Assembly (NCBI RefSeq): GCF_024710845.1
Contig: NZ_JANJTZ010000041.1
Location: 44,658-108,657, forward strand
DNA from: Mesorhizobium sp.
GTDB lineage: Bacteria; Pseudomonadota; Alphaproteobacteria; Rhizobiales; Rhizobiaceae
DNA: 64,000 nucleotides
Direction of reading: 5' to 3'
Shown: piece after piece, positions 1 through 8,789 of the stretch
How the letters are laid out: each line of letters opens with the position of its first letter
Numbering within the stretch: the stretch's first letter is position 1
Translations under genes and position numbers: made by a program
The notes under the pieces: model-generated
The model's database searches: none
The model's input: only the letters and a program-made list of their open reading frames with translations
What the model was told of the DNA's origin: nothing

Positions 1-301
1 ACGCCTCACTTCCGCGCTTTTCGCCATCCGCGCCGGCGGGCTGCTTGGCAATGTCCCGGCCGGGGATGCCGCGGCGACGCTGTCAGGCCTGCTGATCGGC
101 GCCGAGATCGCGGGTGCGGTGTCCGCATCCCCCGGCATGCATGTCGTCACGCTCGTCGCTTCCGGCGGCATGGCGAAGCGCTATGCGGCGGCGCTGGCCA
201 CCGCCGGCCTCCTGGTCAATCTCGTCGATGCCGACGCCGCGGTGCGCAAGGGCCTGTTCGAGGCCGGCCGCCGGCTCTACCTTTCGGGAGCCTCCGCATG
301 A
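1..301 (+). CDS. dgoK: 2-dehydro-3-deoxygalactonokinase, C-terminal part
   Basis: Only the last ~100 codons are in the window; the frame is open from base 2 to the stop at 299-301. DgoK phosphorylates 2-dehydro-3-deoxygalactonate with ATP in the De Ley-Doudoroff galactonate pathway. The visible part matches the end of the sugar-kinase fold: an RAGGLLGN stretch, then LLIGAEIAGA, then a glycine-rich VASGG segment of the C-terminal nucleotide-binding lobe. Its stop overlaps the ATG of the aldolase gene by four bases (ATGA), so the two are translationally coupled. Assignment rests on these motifs and on the next gene, which performs the following step. Confidence 0.8.
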   Translation, partial: RLTSALFAIRAGGLLGNVPAGDAAATLSGLLIGAEIAGAVSASPGMHVVTLVASGGMAKRYAAALATAGLLVNLVDADAAVRKGLFEAGRRLYLSGASA

Positions 302-939
302 GCACGACCGTCCCCTGGCCCAAGCTCAAGCGCGATCTCGTCGCCATCCTGCGCGGCGTGACGCCCCGCGAGATCGCCGGCATCGGCGAGGCGATCCACG
401 AGGCCGGCATCGACGCGATCGAGGTGCCGCTCAACTCCCCCGATCCTTTCCGCTCGATCGAAACGCTTGCGAAACGGTTGCCCCTGGCGCTGGTCGGGGC
501 GGGCACGGTGGTCAGAGCGGACGACGTCGAATGCCTGCACGAAGCCGGCGGGCAACTGCTCGTCTCGCCCAATGTCGATCCCGACATCCTCGCTCGCGCG
601 AGCAGTTTCGGCATGGTCACGATGCCCGGCGTCTTCACCGCCACCGAAGCCTTCCTCGCGCATCATTCCGGCGCCTCGGCACTGAAGTTCTTCCCGGCCA
701 GCGTGCTCGGCCCAGCCGGCATCTCGGCGCTCAAGGCGGTCTTGCCGCGCGAGGTGGTTGTCGGCGTCGTTGGCGGCGTGTCGGACACCGATTTCGCGGC
801 CTATGCGAAAGTCGGCGTCACCGCCTTCGGCCTCGGCTCCAGCCTCTACAAGCCTGGTCTCGACCATGTGGAGGTAGGCAAGCGCGCGAAGGCCGCGGTC
901 GCCGCCTACGACGCGGTCTTCGGGGGACGGCATGAGTAG
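298..939 (+). CDS. dgoA: 2-dehydro-3-deoxy-6-phosphogalactonate aldolase
   Basis: A 213-residue class I aldolase of the KDPG/KDPGal family, the usual length. It cleaves 2-dehydro-3-deoxy-6-phosphogalactonate to pyruvate and glyceraldehyde 3-phosphate. The N terminus carries VAILRGVTP with the substrate-binding Arg. The catalytic Glu is in EVPLNSP, near residue 43. The Schiff-base Lys is in ALKFFPAS, near residue 126. The start overlaps the dgoK stop, and its own end overlaps the next ORF by eight bases, so kinase, aldolase and lactonase form one operon. The KDPG-specific paralogue Eda is a less likely alternative given the dgoK neighbour. Confidence 0.9.
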   Translation: MSTTVPWPKLKRDLVAILRGVTPREIAGIGEAIHEAGIDAIEVPLNSPDPFRSIETLAKRLPLALVGAGTVVRADDVECLHEAGGQLLVSPNVDPDILARASSFGMVTMPGVFTATEAFLAHHSGASALKFFPASVLGPAGISALKAVLPREVVVGVVGGVSDTDFAAYAKVGVTAFGLGSSLYKPGLDHVEVGKRAKAAVAAYDAVFGGRHE

Positions 940-1804
940 AGCGACGACACTCTCCGACATCGTCTGCAATCTCGGCGAAGGTCCGACCTACGACGCGGCG
1001 ACCGACACGATCTATTGGTTCGACATCCTCGGGCGGCGGCTGCTGGAGAAGACGTATCCTCACGGCAAGACGCTCGTCCACGACCTGCCGCTGATGGCCA
1101 GCGCCCTGTTCCGCATCGACGCCGGCCGCCAGCTCCTTTGGACCGAAACGGGTTTCCACATCCGCGACCGCGCCACCGGCGAACTCACCCTCCACACGCC
1201 TGTCGAGGCCGACAACCCGGCGACCCGCTCCAACGACGCGCGCGCCCATCCCTGCGGCTCGGTCTGGGCCGGCACGATGGGCAAGAAGGCCGAGAAGCAC
1301 GCCGGCGCCATCTACTGGTTCCGCAAGGGCGAGGTGCGCATCCTCTTCCCCGACATTTCCATCCCCAATTCGATCTGCTTTTCCCCCGACGGCGCGACCG
1401 GCTATTTCGCCGACACGGCCAAGAACATCCTGTTCCGCGTCGCCTGCGATCCCTTGACCGGCCTGCCGACGGGAAAACCGGAAGTGCTGCTCGACCATCG
1501 CGGCAAGCCTGGCGGCATCGACGGCTCGGTGTGCGACGCCGACGGCGTCATCTGGAACGCGCGCTGGGGATCTTCGTGCGTCGATGCTTACGCATCCGAC
1601 GGAACGCATCTGCGCAGCGTTGCCGTTCCCGCCACCCAGTCCTCCTGCCCCGCCTTCGTCGGCAGGGATTTTTCCCGCCTCGCCGTCACCACCGCCTGCG
1701 AGGGCATGGACGAGGGGGCGCGCCGCGCCGACCCGGGCGCCGGGATGCTCTACCTCCTCGACGTAGAGGTCAAAGGCCGCGCCGAGCCGGACGTGCTGAT
1801 CTGA
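932..1804 (+). CDS. SMP-30/gluconolactonase-family sugar lactonase
   Basis: A 290-residue six-bladed beta-propeller of the SMP-30/LRE family. These metal-dependent enzymes hydrolyse aldonolactones. Family landmarks include LGEGPTYD near the N terminus (metal-ligand Glu), RSNDARAHPCGSVWAGTMG in the middle, IPNSICFSPDG, and GGIDGSVCDADG with the conserved Asp. It lies third in an operon with dgoK and dgoA, overlapping dgoA by eight bases, so D-galactono-1,4-lactone is the likely physiological substrate. That is inferred from context: related proteins also act on glucono-, xylono- or arabinonolactone. No signal peptide is seen, so it is cytoplasmic. Confidence 0.85.
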   Translation: MSRATTLSDIVCNLGEGPTYDAATDTIYWFDILGRRLLEKTYPHGKTLVHDLPLMASALFRIDAGRQLLWTETGFHIRDRATGELTLHTPVEADNPATRSNDARAHPCGSVWAGTMGKKAEKHAGAIYWFRKGEVRILFPDISIPNSICFSPDGATGYFADTAKNILFRVACDPLTGLPTGKPEVLLDHRGKPGGIDGSVCDADGVIWNARWGSSCVDAYASDGTHLRSVAVPATQSSCPAFVGRDFSRLAVTTACEGMDEGARRADPGAGMLYLLDVEVKGRAEPDVLI

Positions 1805-1927
1805 GCAGGCGCGCATGTCGCGCGGGCAGGCGCGAATGGTCGATTTTCCGCAAGCCTTTCGCCGCGCCGGCGCGCTCCTTGGGCAGGCTGACCACCATCG
1901 ATCCGGCCTCTCGCAACGGACGTCCCC

Positions 1928-2983
1928 ATGACCTCGCGCGGTGAATTGCTCTTCGTCTTCGAACCGGAGGAAGCCTGCCGGGTCCGCCTGCGGGCGCACG
2001 GCTTTTCGGCGCAGCGCGCGCTCGAAATCTCCTCCTACCTGGCGCAGTCGACCGACATCCCGCCGGAGCTTCCAGCCTTCGCCGCCGCCTGCGCCGCGCG
2101 CGGCGTCACCTTCACGCCGGTCGAACTCGACGACGCACCCTCGGCCATCGCGGCGCGCGACCCGGCGCGCACGCTGGTCTGGACCATCTCCGACGGCATC
2201 GCCTATTACCGAGGCGGCGCCGCGCCCGCGCTCGCGCGTCTCGCCGGCATGCGCACGATCGGCAGCGACGATTCGCTTTTCGCGCTGTGCCAGGACAAGT
2301 TCCGCTCCGGCGCGGTGCTGCGCGCGCTCGGCGTGCCGACGCCGGGCTGCGGCCTTGCGCGGGACGGTCGGTGGATCGCCGAGCCGCCGCCGTCCGCGCT
2401 CGGCTGGTTCGTCAAGCCGAACCGGCTCGGCTCCAAGATCGGCATCTGGGTGGATTCGCGGGCCGCCACCCTCGACCATGCCCTCGATCTCTCCCGCCGC
2501 ATCTTCGAAGCCTATCGCGACGACGCGGTGGTTCAGCCCTACGTGCCGGGCCGCAACGTGCGCGCCAGCTATCTTGCCGTCGAGCCGGATGCCGGCCCCG
2601 ACGCGCTTGCCGCCGTCTTCGTCGAGTCCGGCGCCGATTTCCAGACCATGGAAGACAGCCTCGCTCTCTACGGCGAGACCGGCGACGCGGCGAAGGCGTC
2701 GGGCGTCTATGTCGAGCCGGTGCTGGAGCAGGTCGGTGCGACGCAGCCGGAAGCGGAGGCCAGGATCCGCGCCGTTGCCGCGCGGCTGATCGAAGGCCTC
2801 GGCCTGCGCGACGTCTTCTCGATGGACTTCCGCGTCGAGCCCGACGACGAAGTCCATCTTATCGAGTTCGAGATCTGTCCCGGCCTGCCCTGCTTCGACT
2901 TCCGCGACTATCTCCGCCGCCGCTGGAGCCTGACGCTCGCCGAGGCCATCGCCGCGACCGCGGCCGCCCGCCTCGCCGGCTAG
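1928..2983 (+). CDS. ATP-grasp domain protein, D-Ala-D-Ala ligase-like
   Basis: A 351-residue protein with an ATP-grasp fold like D-alanine-D-alanine ligases. The N-terminal lobe is followed by a lid (ALGVPTPG, then GWFVKPNRLGSKIGI near residue 160) and a C-terminal metal site (VFSMDFRVEPDDEVHLIEF then EICPGLP). The final metal-binding Glu-x-Asn of bona fide ligases reads Glu-x-Glu here (EFEICPG), so the substrate or product may differ. There is no cell-wall gene nearby. It starts 123 bases after the lactonase and is probably transcribed separately. The acceptor substrate cannot be deduced. Confidence 0.6.
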   Translation: MTSRGELLFVFEPEEACRVRLRAHGFSAQRALEISSYLAQSTDIPPELPAFAAACAARGVTFTPVELDDAPSAIAARDPARTLVWTISDGIAYYRGGAAPALARLAGMRTIGSDDSLFALCQDKFRSGAVLRALGVPTPGCGLARDGRWIAEPPPSALGWFVKPNRLGSKIGIWVDSRAATLDHALDLSRRIFEAYRDDAVVQPYVPGRNVRASYLAVEPDAGPDALAAVFVESGADFQTMEDSLALYGETGDAAKASGVYVEPVLEQVGATQPEAEARIRAVAARLIEGLGLRDVFSMDFRVEPDDEVHLIEFEICPGLPCFDFRDYLRRRWSLTLAEAIAATAAARLAG

Positions 2984-2993
2984 GCCAAACGTC

Positions 2994-3031
2994 CGTCATT
3001 CCGGGGCCGCGCAGCGGAACCCGGAATGACG
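2994..3031. repeat. Intergenic palindrome, REP-like
   Basis: A perfect 12-base inverted repeat (CGTCATTCCGGG and its complement) around a 14-base loop just after the ATP-grasp stop. Similar 'gtcatcc/ttcc ... ggatgac' palindromes recur at 20.0 kb and 34.2-34.5 kb. It belongs to a dispersed family and may also end transcription. Confidence 0.6.
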
Positions 3032-3103
3032 CCCTGTTCGTTCTCGGTCGCGGAACCCGGTGCCACCTCTGCGCATTGCAGTCGCAATCTGGAGGAGTTC
3101 GTC

Positions 3104-3202
3104 ATGGAACCGATGGGTGGAGATTACGTCAGCTACGGCCTGTTCTTCGCATGTGCCGGTTTTGTCGCGCTGGTGTCGCTGGGCGGACTGACGGCGTTCT
3201 GA
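3104..3202 (+). CDS. Small hydrophobic protein, 32 residues
   Basis: A short ORF preceded by a strong GGAGGAG ribosome site (3091-3097). It starts MEPMGGDYVSYG and continues as one hydrophobic helix (LFFACAGFVALVSLG). The design of a strong ribosome site plus a single transmembrane span fits a genuine membrane micropeptide. It stands alone between two converging genes, after a palindromic repeat. Function unknown. Confidence 0.4.
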   Translation: MEPMGGDYVSYGLFFACAGFVALVSLGGLTAF

Positions 3203-3229
3203 ACGTTGCCGGGCAAAAGCCGGCCGCTG

Positions 3230-4261
3230 CTACCGTGCTCCCGGCCAGGTGTCCGACAGCCTGTAGCCCCCCGGCCACGGGTCGTCCGGATCGAGCATCA
3301 GCTGGTGTGTGCCTGTGATCCAGGCGCGGCCAGAGATCTGCGGCACGATCGCCGGCTTTTCCCCCACGCGGGTCACGCCGGCGATGCGTCCGGTGAAGCG
3401 CGAGTCGATCAGCGATACGCCCTCGAACGTGTCGCCTTCCCTCATCGTCCCCTTCGCGTGCATCACGGCCATGCGGGCCGAGATCGCGGTGCCGGTCGGC
3501 GAGCGGTCGATCTTGCCGGGCCGGATCGCCACAGCCGAGCGGCCCGAGAGCCTGCCGCTCTCGCCGCTCACCGGCCCCGCGAAGGCGCAGAACGAGAAAT
3601 GATCCCAGTCGGGGTTTTCCGGATGCGAGAAGCCGATCTGCTCGTCCGCCGCGGCGGTGATCCTCATCCCCGCCTCGGCAAGCGCGCGCGCCTCGCCCGG
3701 CTCCAGCGCGAATCCCAGCCTCTCGGCGTCGACGACGACGAAACTGTCGCCGCCATAGGCCGTATCGACCGTCAGTGTTCCAAACCCCTCGACCTCCAGC
3801 TTGGCGCCCAGCCGGTCGGCGAAGGAGGGCAGATTGGTGACGGTGATCCGCTCGGCCTTGCCGTTCCGGCACTGTGCCTCCACCGCGACCAGTCCGCCCG
3901 GCGCTTCCAGCGTCAGCCGCGTCACCGGCTCCTGCATCGGCACGATGCCCGAATCGAGCAGCACGGTGGCGACGCAGATCGAGTTGGAACCCGACATCGG
4001 CGGCGTATCCGCCGGCTCCATGATGATGAAGCCCATCGCCGCGCGCGGATCTTTCGCCGGCACCAGCAGGTTGACATGCCGGAAAACGCCGCCGCGCGGC
4101 TCGTTCAGCACGAAATTCCGCAAGGTCCCGTCGCGGTGGATGAAACGGCTCTGTTCCCACAGCGTCTCGCCTGGAGGCGGCGCCACGCCGCCGACGATCA
4201 CGTCGCCGACCTCGCCCTCGGCATGGCAGGAGATGACATGGATGGTTTTGGAGGAGCGCAT
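3230..4261 (-). CDS. Proline racemase / hydroxyproline epimerase-dehydratase family protein
   Basis: A 343-residue member of the proline racemase superfamily (usual length ~330). Members racemise proline, epimerise 4-hydroxyproline, or dehydrate trans-3-hydroxy-L-proline. Family landmarks are HAEGE near the N terminus, a first catalytic loop [11 protein letters not shown] near residue 88, and a second loop DRSPTGTA near residue 250. In racemases both loops supply a catalytic Cys (MCGH and SPCGT). Here they supply Ser and Thr. Thr in the second loop is typical of trans-3-hydroxy-L-proline dehydratases, which keep the first Cys. The exact reaction is therefore uncertain. It converges with a small ORF on the left; an MHS transporter lies upstream on the same strand, with a terminator between. 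Confidence 0.75.
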   Translation of the reverse strand: MRSSKTIHVISCHAEGEVGDVIVGGVAPPPGETLWEQSRFIHRDGTLRNFVLNEPRGGVFRHVNLLVPAKDPRAAMGFIIMEPADTPPMSGSNSICVATVLLDSGIVPMQEPVTRLTLEAPGGLVAVEAQCRNGKAERITVTNLPSFADRLGAKLEVEGFGTLTVDTAYGGDSFVVVDAERLGFALEPGEARALAEAGMRITAAADEQIGFSHPENPDWDHFSFCAFAGPVSGESGRLSGRSAVAIRPGKIDRSPTGTAISARMAVMHAKGTMREGDTFEGVSLIDSRFTGRIAGVTRVGEKPAIVPQISGRAWITGTHQLMLDPDDPWPGGYRLSDTWPGAR

Positions 4262-4312
4262 GGCGCGACGCTATATCGGCTGTCCGCATGCCGGAAGAGG
4301 TTCGCTCCAAAG

Positions 4313-4339
4313 AAAAACCCCGGCGGTCGCCCGCCGGGG
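4313..4339 (-). terminator. Rho-independent terminator of the MHS transporter gene
   Basis: Read on the minus strand, CCCCGGCGGG pairs with CCGCCGGGG and is followed by TTTTT. It lies 28 bases after the transporter stop and so separates it from the racemase-like gene. Confidence 0.8.
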
Positions 4340-4366
4340 CCTTTCGTCAGTGCATGATCCCGCGCG

Positions 4367-6253
4367 TCAGTCCTTGGCGTGCAGGCTGGTGCCGAGCGTA
4401 TCCTTCACGAAGAGCATGCCGATGACGAAGCTCATCGCCGCGATCGCGATCGGATACCAGAGGCCGTAGTAGATATCGCCGGCCGCCGCGCTCATCGCGA
4501 AGACGGTCGCCGGCAAGAGGCCGCCGAACCAGCCGTTGCCGATATGGTAGGGCAGCGACATGCCGGTGTAGCGGATGCGGGTCGGGAACATCTCGACCAG
4601 GATGGCCGCGATCGGGCCGTAGACCATCGTCACGTAGACGATCAGCACGAACAGGATCGCGATGACCATCGGCCAGTTCACGGCTGCCGGGTCCGCCACC
4701 ATCGTGAAGGCGCCGGCGGCGGGGACCGAATAGGTCGTGATCTCGGTCGCTCCCGCCGCGTCTTCGGCGGTCACGAGCTTGTCCTTGATCGCCTGCGCGA
4801 CGGGCACCGTCTTCTTCTCGCCGGCGCGGATCGCGGCGGCGTCGAGCTTCACTTCCGGATTGGCCGCGACGAAGGCGTCGAGCTTCTGGTCGGCCACGGT
4901 CGCCGCGCCGCGCACCAGCGGATAGCCGGCATCGTGGAGCGCGAGGTTGACCGACTTGTTGAAGGCATTGCCGAGGCCGGCCGCCTTGTCGCCCGCGGCA
5001 ATCGCGTCATAGGACGTAATGGTCGTCTCACCGATCTTCACCGTCGCCGCCGTGCCCGCAGCCGCCGTCTGAACCACGTCATAAGGCACCGAGTTGCGCG
5101 TCAGGTACGCCGTCGCGATGTCGCAGGAGGTGGTGAACTTGGCGGTGCCGACGGGATTGAACTGGAACTTGCAGTCCCCCGGAGCGGCGGTCACGGTCGC
5201 CCGCGTCGTGGCCTGCGCCGTTGCCAGAGCCGGGTTGGCCGCGACGGTCAGCGCCTTGAACAGCGGGAAGTAGGTCAGGATCGCCAGCAGCAGGCCGGCC
5301 ATGATGATAGGCTTGCGGCCGATCTTGTCGGACAGCCAGCCGAACACGACGAAGAACAGGGTGCCGAACGCCAGCGCGACCGCGATCATGATGTTGACCG
5401 ACACCGCATCGACCTTGAGCACGTTCTGCAGGAAGAACAGCGCGTAGAACTGGCCGGAATACCACACGACGGCCTGGCCGGCGGTGAGGCCGAACAGGGC
5501 GAGCAGCGCGATCTTGGCGTTCTTCCAGGTGCCGAAGGCTTCCGTCAGCGGCGCCTTGGAGCCCTTGCCCTCGTCCTTCATCTTCTGGAAGGCGGGCGAT
5601 TCGCTCAGCGAAAGCCGGATCCAGACCGAAATGCCGAGCAGGACGAACGAGATCAGGAACGGAACGCGCCAGCCCCAGGATGCGAAGTCTTCCTTGCTGA
5701 GCAAGGTCTGCACCGCCAGGATCACCAGCAGCGACAGGAACAGGCCGAGCGTCGCCGTCGTCTGGATCCACGAGGTGTAGAAGCCGCGGCGGTTGTCGGG
5801 AGCGTGCTCGGCGACATAGGTCGCCGCGCCGCCATACTCGCCGCCGAGCGCCAGACCCTGCAGCATGCGCAGCGCGATCAGGATGATCGGGGCGGCGATG
5901 CCGATAGAGGCCGACCCGGGCAGGAGGCCGACCAGGAAGGTCGACAGGCCCATGATCAGGATGGTGACGAGGAAGGGGTAGTTGCGGCCGACGAGGTCGC
6001 CGATGCGGCCGAACACCAGCGCGCCGAAGGGGCGCACCAGGAAGCCCGCCGCGAAGGCCAGCAGCGCGAAGATGTTGCGCGTCGCCTCAGGATACTGGCT
6101 GAAGAAGGTCGCGCCGATGAAGGCCGCGAGCGATCCGTAGAGATAGAAGTCGTACCATTCGAAGACGGTGCCGAGCGAGGAGGCGAAGATGACCTTCTTC
6201 TCCTCCCGCGTCATGCCCTGCCGGACTGTGCCGGCGGTCGATGCCATTGCCAT
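4367..6253 (-). CDS. MHS-family MFS transporter with a large soluble insertion
   Basis: A 628-residue metabolite:H+ symporter-type MFS protein. The N terminus has the family signature SSLGTVFEWYDFYLYG, then RPFGALVFGRIGDLVGR between TM2 and TM3, and LQGLALGGEYGGAATYVAEH in TM4. The second half repeats the loop signature as GWLSDKIGRKP. Between TM8 and the next helix (about residues 335-523) there is a ~185-residue, Ala/Thr-rich, non-hydrophobic insertion with two cysteines 16 residues apart, absent from ordinary ~430-residue relatives. Its predicted side is periplasmic. GGAGG precedes the ATG by five bases. Substrate unknown; likely a carboxylate or amino-acid-like compound. Confidence 0.8.
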   Translation of the reverse strand: MAMASTAGTVRQGMTREEKKVIFASSLGTVFEWYDFYLYGSLAAFIGATFFSQYPEATRNIFALLAFAAGFLVRPFGALVFGRIGDLVGRNYPFLVTILIMGLSTFLVGLLPGSASIGIAAPIILIALRMLQGLALGGEYGGAATYVAEHAPDNRRGFYTSWIQTTATLGLFLSLLVILAVQTLLSKEDFASWGWRVPFLISFVLLGISVWIRLSLSESPAFQKMKDEGKGSKAPLTEAFGTWKNAKIALLALFGLTAGQAVVWYSGQFYALFFLQNVLKVDAVSVNIMIAVALAFGTLFFVVFGWLSDKIGRKPIIMAGLLLAILTYFPLFKALTVAANPALATAQATTRATVTAAPGDCKFQFNPVGTAKFTTSCDIATAYLTRNSVPYDVVQTAAAGTAATVKIGETTITSYDAIAAGDKAAGLGNAFNKSVNLALHDAGYPLVRGAATVADQKLDAFVAANPEVKLDAAAIRAGEKKTVPVAQAIKDKLVTAEDAAGATEITTYSVPAAGAFTMVADPAAVNWPMVIAILFVLIVYVTMVYGPIAAILVEMFPTRIRYTGMSLPYHIGNGWFGGLLPATVFAMSAAAGDIYYGLWYPIAIAAMSFVIGMLFVKDTLGTSLHAKD

Positions 6254-6317
6254 GTTTACCTCCCGTTCCGGCGGCGCGGGCGAATTGCCCGCAGCACGCC
6301 ACTCAATTGAACGGGGC

Positions 6318-6368
6318 AGTCATACGACTCTTTTCAAGTATTTATAGATCAGCTTTGGTTGTATGACT
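6318..6368. promoter_or_regulatory. Inverted repeat upstream of the MHS transporter
   Basis: AGTCATACGAC (6318-6328) and GTTGTATGACT (6358-6368) are inverted copies with one mismatch, 29 bases apart, in an AT-rich segment 65 bases before the transporter start. A third related core, TCGTATGAG, follows near 6385. This looks like an operator for a dimeric repressor such as a GntR-family protein; no such regulator is encoded in the window. Confidence 0.4.
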
Positions 6369-6427
6369 TTGGTCTGACGACGATCGTATGAGAAACGTTA
6401 CAATCGTCGTCAAATCATCGACGAGCG

Positions 6428-6601
6428 TCAGGAGGCCCTCTCCTTAAGCTCCTCGCCGATATATCCCTTTTCCTTCAGCCACTTCTCAATCAGGATCTCG
6501 GTCAGCGACGAGACGGACCTGTGGTCGTCTTTCGCGGCGCGGACGAGCGCTTCCTTCAGGTGGCGTTCGATGCGGAAGCCGAGCGGATGGGTCTTGGCCA
6601 T
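6428..6601 (-). CDS. Small ribbon-helix-helix-like protein
   Basis: A 57-residue protein starting MAKTHPLGFRIE, preceded by AAAGGCAG. The pattern of a short basic strand followed by two helices (HLKEALVRAAKDDH, then SVSSLTEILIEKWLKEKGY) fits the ribbon-helix-helix/CopG fold, so it may bind DNA as a dimer. An in-frame ATG 15 bases upstream is an alternative start. A similar small protein ending in WLSAKGYLG is encoded at 62.1 kb. No partner toxin gene is visible beside it. Confidence 0.6.
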   Translation of the reverse strand: MAKTHPLGFRIERHLKEALVRAAKDDHRSVSSLTEILIEKWLKEKGYIGEELKERAS

Positions 6602-6709
6602 GGTACTGCCTTTCATATGCGGGCCGACGGGCCCTTGGGATGCCGGTCTGCCTCGGTGGACGGTCTGGGAAATGTAAGAAGATCGCCGGAGCCTGCCGGC
6701 GACGCGAGG

Positions 6710-7147
6710 TCACGCGCGCGGCGGCGCGCGGGCCTGGAAGCCGGCGTCCGGCCTGCCGGGGATGGCGGGCCGCTGCTGGGCCGCCGGTACGACGCCCGTC
6801 TCGCCGCCGTCGAGCGGTGCTACGGCGGCGATAGCGGCCGGTCCGTCGTCGAGAAGGACCGGGGACAGCGTCGGCCGTTCCGGTTCCTCGACGGTCTCGA
6901 ACGCCAGGGCGGGGCCGCCCTGCATGGCGAAGCGCAGGGGCAGGTCGCCCTCGCGCAGGTCGCCGTTCTTGCGTTCGTAGACGTGGCTCTCGGCGGCGAA
7001 GAGTTCACCCGTGCCGAGCGGCGTGGCGCACAGCGCCATGATCGCAAACAGCGCGCAAAGCACGCGCGAGCCCAGGGCATTCGCCCTGTCCGTCGCACGT
7101 TTCTGCAGCCTTTGATGCATGTTGCCGTCGATCCTACGCAAACGCAT
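6710..7147 (-). CDS. Hypothetical exported protein
   Basis: A 145-residue ORF with a good GGAGG site before its ATG. After a basic N-terminal region it has a hydrophobic segment (VLCALFAIMALCATPLG, ~residues 29-45) that could be a signal peptide or anchor. An Ala/Pro-rich, apparently disordered C-terminal half follows. No known family is recognised. It stands between the RHH gene and the emrB efflux gene with no clear operon link. Confidence 0.45.
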   Translation of the reverse strand: MRLRRIDGNMHQRLQKRATDRANALGSRVLCALFAIMALCATPLGTGELFAAESHVYERKNGDLREGDLPLRFAMQGGPALAFETVEEPERPTLSPVLLDDGPAAIAAVAPLDGGETGVVPAAQQRPAIPGRPDAGFQARAPPRA

Positions 7148-7226
7148 CTTACCTCCTCGGGCCGGAGGGGTTCAATGAAACGTTAGTGGAACTCCGACAA
7201 ACGCCTTCGCGGCGGATTGCCGCGCA

Positions 7227-8759
7227 TCAATCCATGTGCACCGCCGCGGCGGCGCCGGGCGCCGCCGCGCGCGGCCTGCGCAGTAAGAGCGCCAGCGGGA
7301 TAGCCAGCAGCGTCACCAGCATCATCGCCTTGAAGTCGTTGACATAGGAGATCATCAGCGCTTGGCTGTTTACCAGCTGGTCGATCTGCGACAGCGCCGC
7401 CGGGTTTCCCTGCGCGGCGGCCGGCGACATCGCCACGAGATTCGGATTGAACGGCGAGATCGCGGCCGACAGCTCGGCATGGTTGATCTGCACGTTGCGC
7501 GTCAGAAGCACGGTGCAGATCGAGATGCCGATCGACGAGCCGATGTTGCGCACGAGGCTGAACAGCGCCGCCGCATCGGTGCGGAAGCGTGGCTCCAGTG
7601 TGGCAAAGGCGATCGTCGAGAGCGGGACGAAGACGAGGCCCAGCCCCAGCCCCTGGATGACGCCGGACCAGATGATCAGCGTGTCGTCCATCTGCGGCGA
7701 GAAGCCGGCCATGTCGTGGAGCGACCAGGCGGTCAGCAGCAGGCCCGTGACGACGAGGATGCGCGCGTCGACCTTCTGCACCAGCCGGCCGACGAGGATC
7801 ATCGAGATCATCGTGCCCACCCCGCGCGGCGCCATGATCAGGCCGGTGAGAACCGTCGAATGGTTGAACAGCTGCGACAGCATCGGCGGCAGCAGCGCCA
7901 GGCTCGCCAAAAGGATGATGCCGATGACGAAGATGAAGACCAGGCCGGTGACGAAGTTGCGGTCGGCGAAGATACGCGGATCGATGAACGTGTCGCGGCC
8001 GGTGGCGAGATGGGTGACGAACACCCAGAAGCCGGTCAATGCGAGCCCGAGCTCGATCCAGATCTCGACCGCGGAAAACCAGTCCACCTCGCCGCCGCGG
8101 TCGAGCATCAGCTGCAGCGCGCCGACGCCGAGCGACAGCATGGCAAAGCCGAAGAAGTCGAAGCCGCGCAGCCGGCGCGGAATGCGCGGCAGATAGCCGG
8201 CGCAGCCGAGGAAGGCGAGGATGCCGACCGGCAGGTTGATGAAGAACACCCAGCGCCAGTTGGCCGCCTCGGTCAGCCAGCCGCCAAGTGTCGGCCCGAT
8301 GATCGGGCCGACCATGATGCCCGCGCCCCAGACCGCCATCGCCGAGCCGTGGCGCTCCTTCGGATTGATGTCGAGCAGGAAGGTCTGCGACAGCGGCACG
8401 ATCGCCGCGCCGAACAGGCCCTGCAACACGCGGAACGCGACCATGCTCTCCAGGCTCCAGGACAGGCCGCAGAACATCGAGGTGATGGTGAAACCGACGA
8501 TCGAGACGAGGAACAGCTCGCGCCGGCCGAACCGGTCGGCGAGCCAGCCGGTCACCGGCGTCATGATCGCCGCCGCCACGATGTAGGAGGTCAGCACCCA
8601 GTTGATCGTATCCTGGCTGGCGCCGAGATCGCCCGTCATCGTCGGCAGCGCGACGTTGGCGATGGTCGTGTCCAGCACCTGCATGATCGTCGCCAGCATG
8701 ATGGCGATCGTGATCAGGCCGCGATGCGGCACTTCCTTGAAGGGGGCTGGCGTGGTCAT
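7227..8759 (-). CDS. emrB: DHA2-family multidrug efflux MFS transporter
   Basis: A 510-residue, 14-helix DHA2 (EmrB/QacA) drug:H+ antiporter. Motifs include TTIANVALPTM in TM1, WLADRFGRRELF in the TM2-TM3 loop, and GPIIGPTLGGWL (antiporter motif C) in TM5. It sits 30 bases after the HlyD-type adaptor gene on the same strand, which in turn overlaps marR, giving marR-emrA-emrB. The pair would form a tripartite pump with an outer-membrane channel, which is not encoded here. Confidence 0.9.
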   Translation of the reverse strand: MTTPAPFKEVPHRGLITIAIMLATIMQVLDTTIANVALPTMTGDLGASQDTINWVLTSYIVAAAIMTPVTGWLADRFGRRELFLVSIVGFTITSMFCGLSWSLESMVAFRVLQGLFGAAIVPLSQTFLLDINPKERHGSAMAVWGAGIMVGPIIGPTLGGWLTEAANWRWVFFINLPVGILAFLGCAGYLPRIPRRLRGFDFFGFAMLSLGVGALQLMLDRGGEVDWFSAVEIWIELGLALTGFWVFVTHLATGRDTFIDPRIFADRNFVTGLVFIFVIGIILLASLALLPPMLSQLFNHSTVLTGLIMAPRGVGTMISMILVGRLVQKVDARILVVTGLLLTAWSLHDMAGFSPQMDDTLIIWSGVIQGLGLGLVFVPLSTIAFATLEPRFRTDAAALFSLVRNIGSSIGISICTVLLTRNVQINHAELSAAISPFNPNLVAMSPAAAQGNPAALSQIDQLVNSQALMISYVNDFKAMMLVTLLAIPLALLLRRPRAAAPGAAAAVHMD

Positions 8760-8789
8760 GGCGGGATGTCCGATGCGCCGACGGCGCGC

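Noticed and set aside
818..2857. 679-residue minus-strand ORF
   Set aside because: It is antisense to dgoA, the lactonase and the ATP-grasp gene; its composition is the usual Arg/Gly/Asp-rich shadow of GC-rich coding DNA.
4379..6310. 643-residue plus-strand ORF opposite the MHS transporter
   Set aside because: Low-complexity Arg/Glu/His-rich shadow translation with no domain; the transporter on the other strand is certain.
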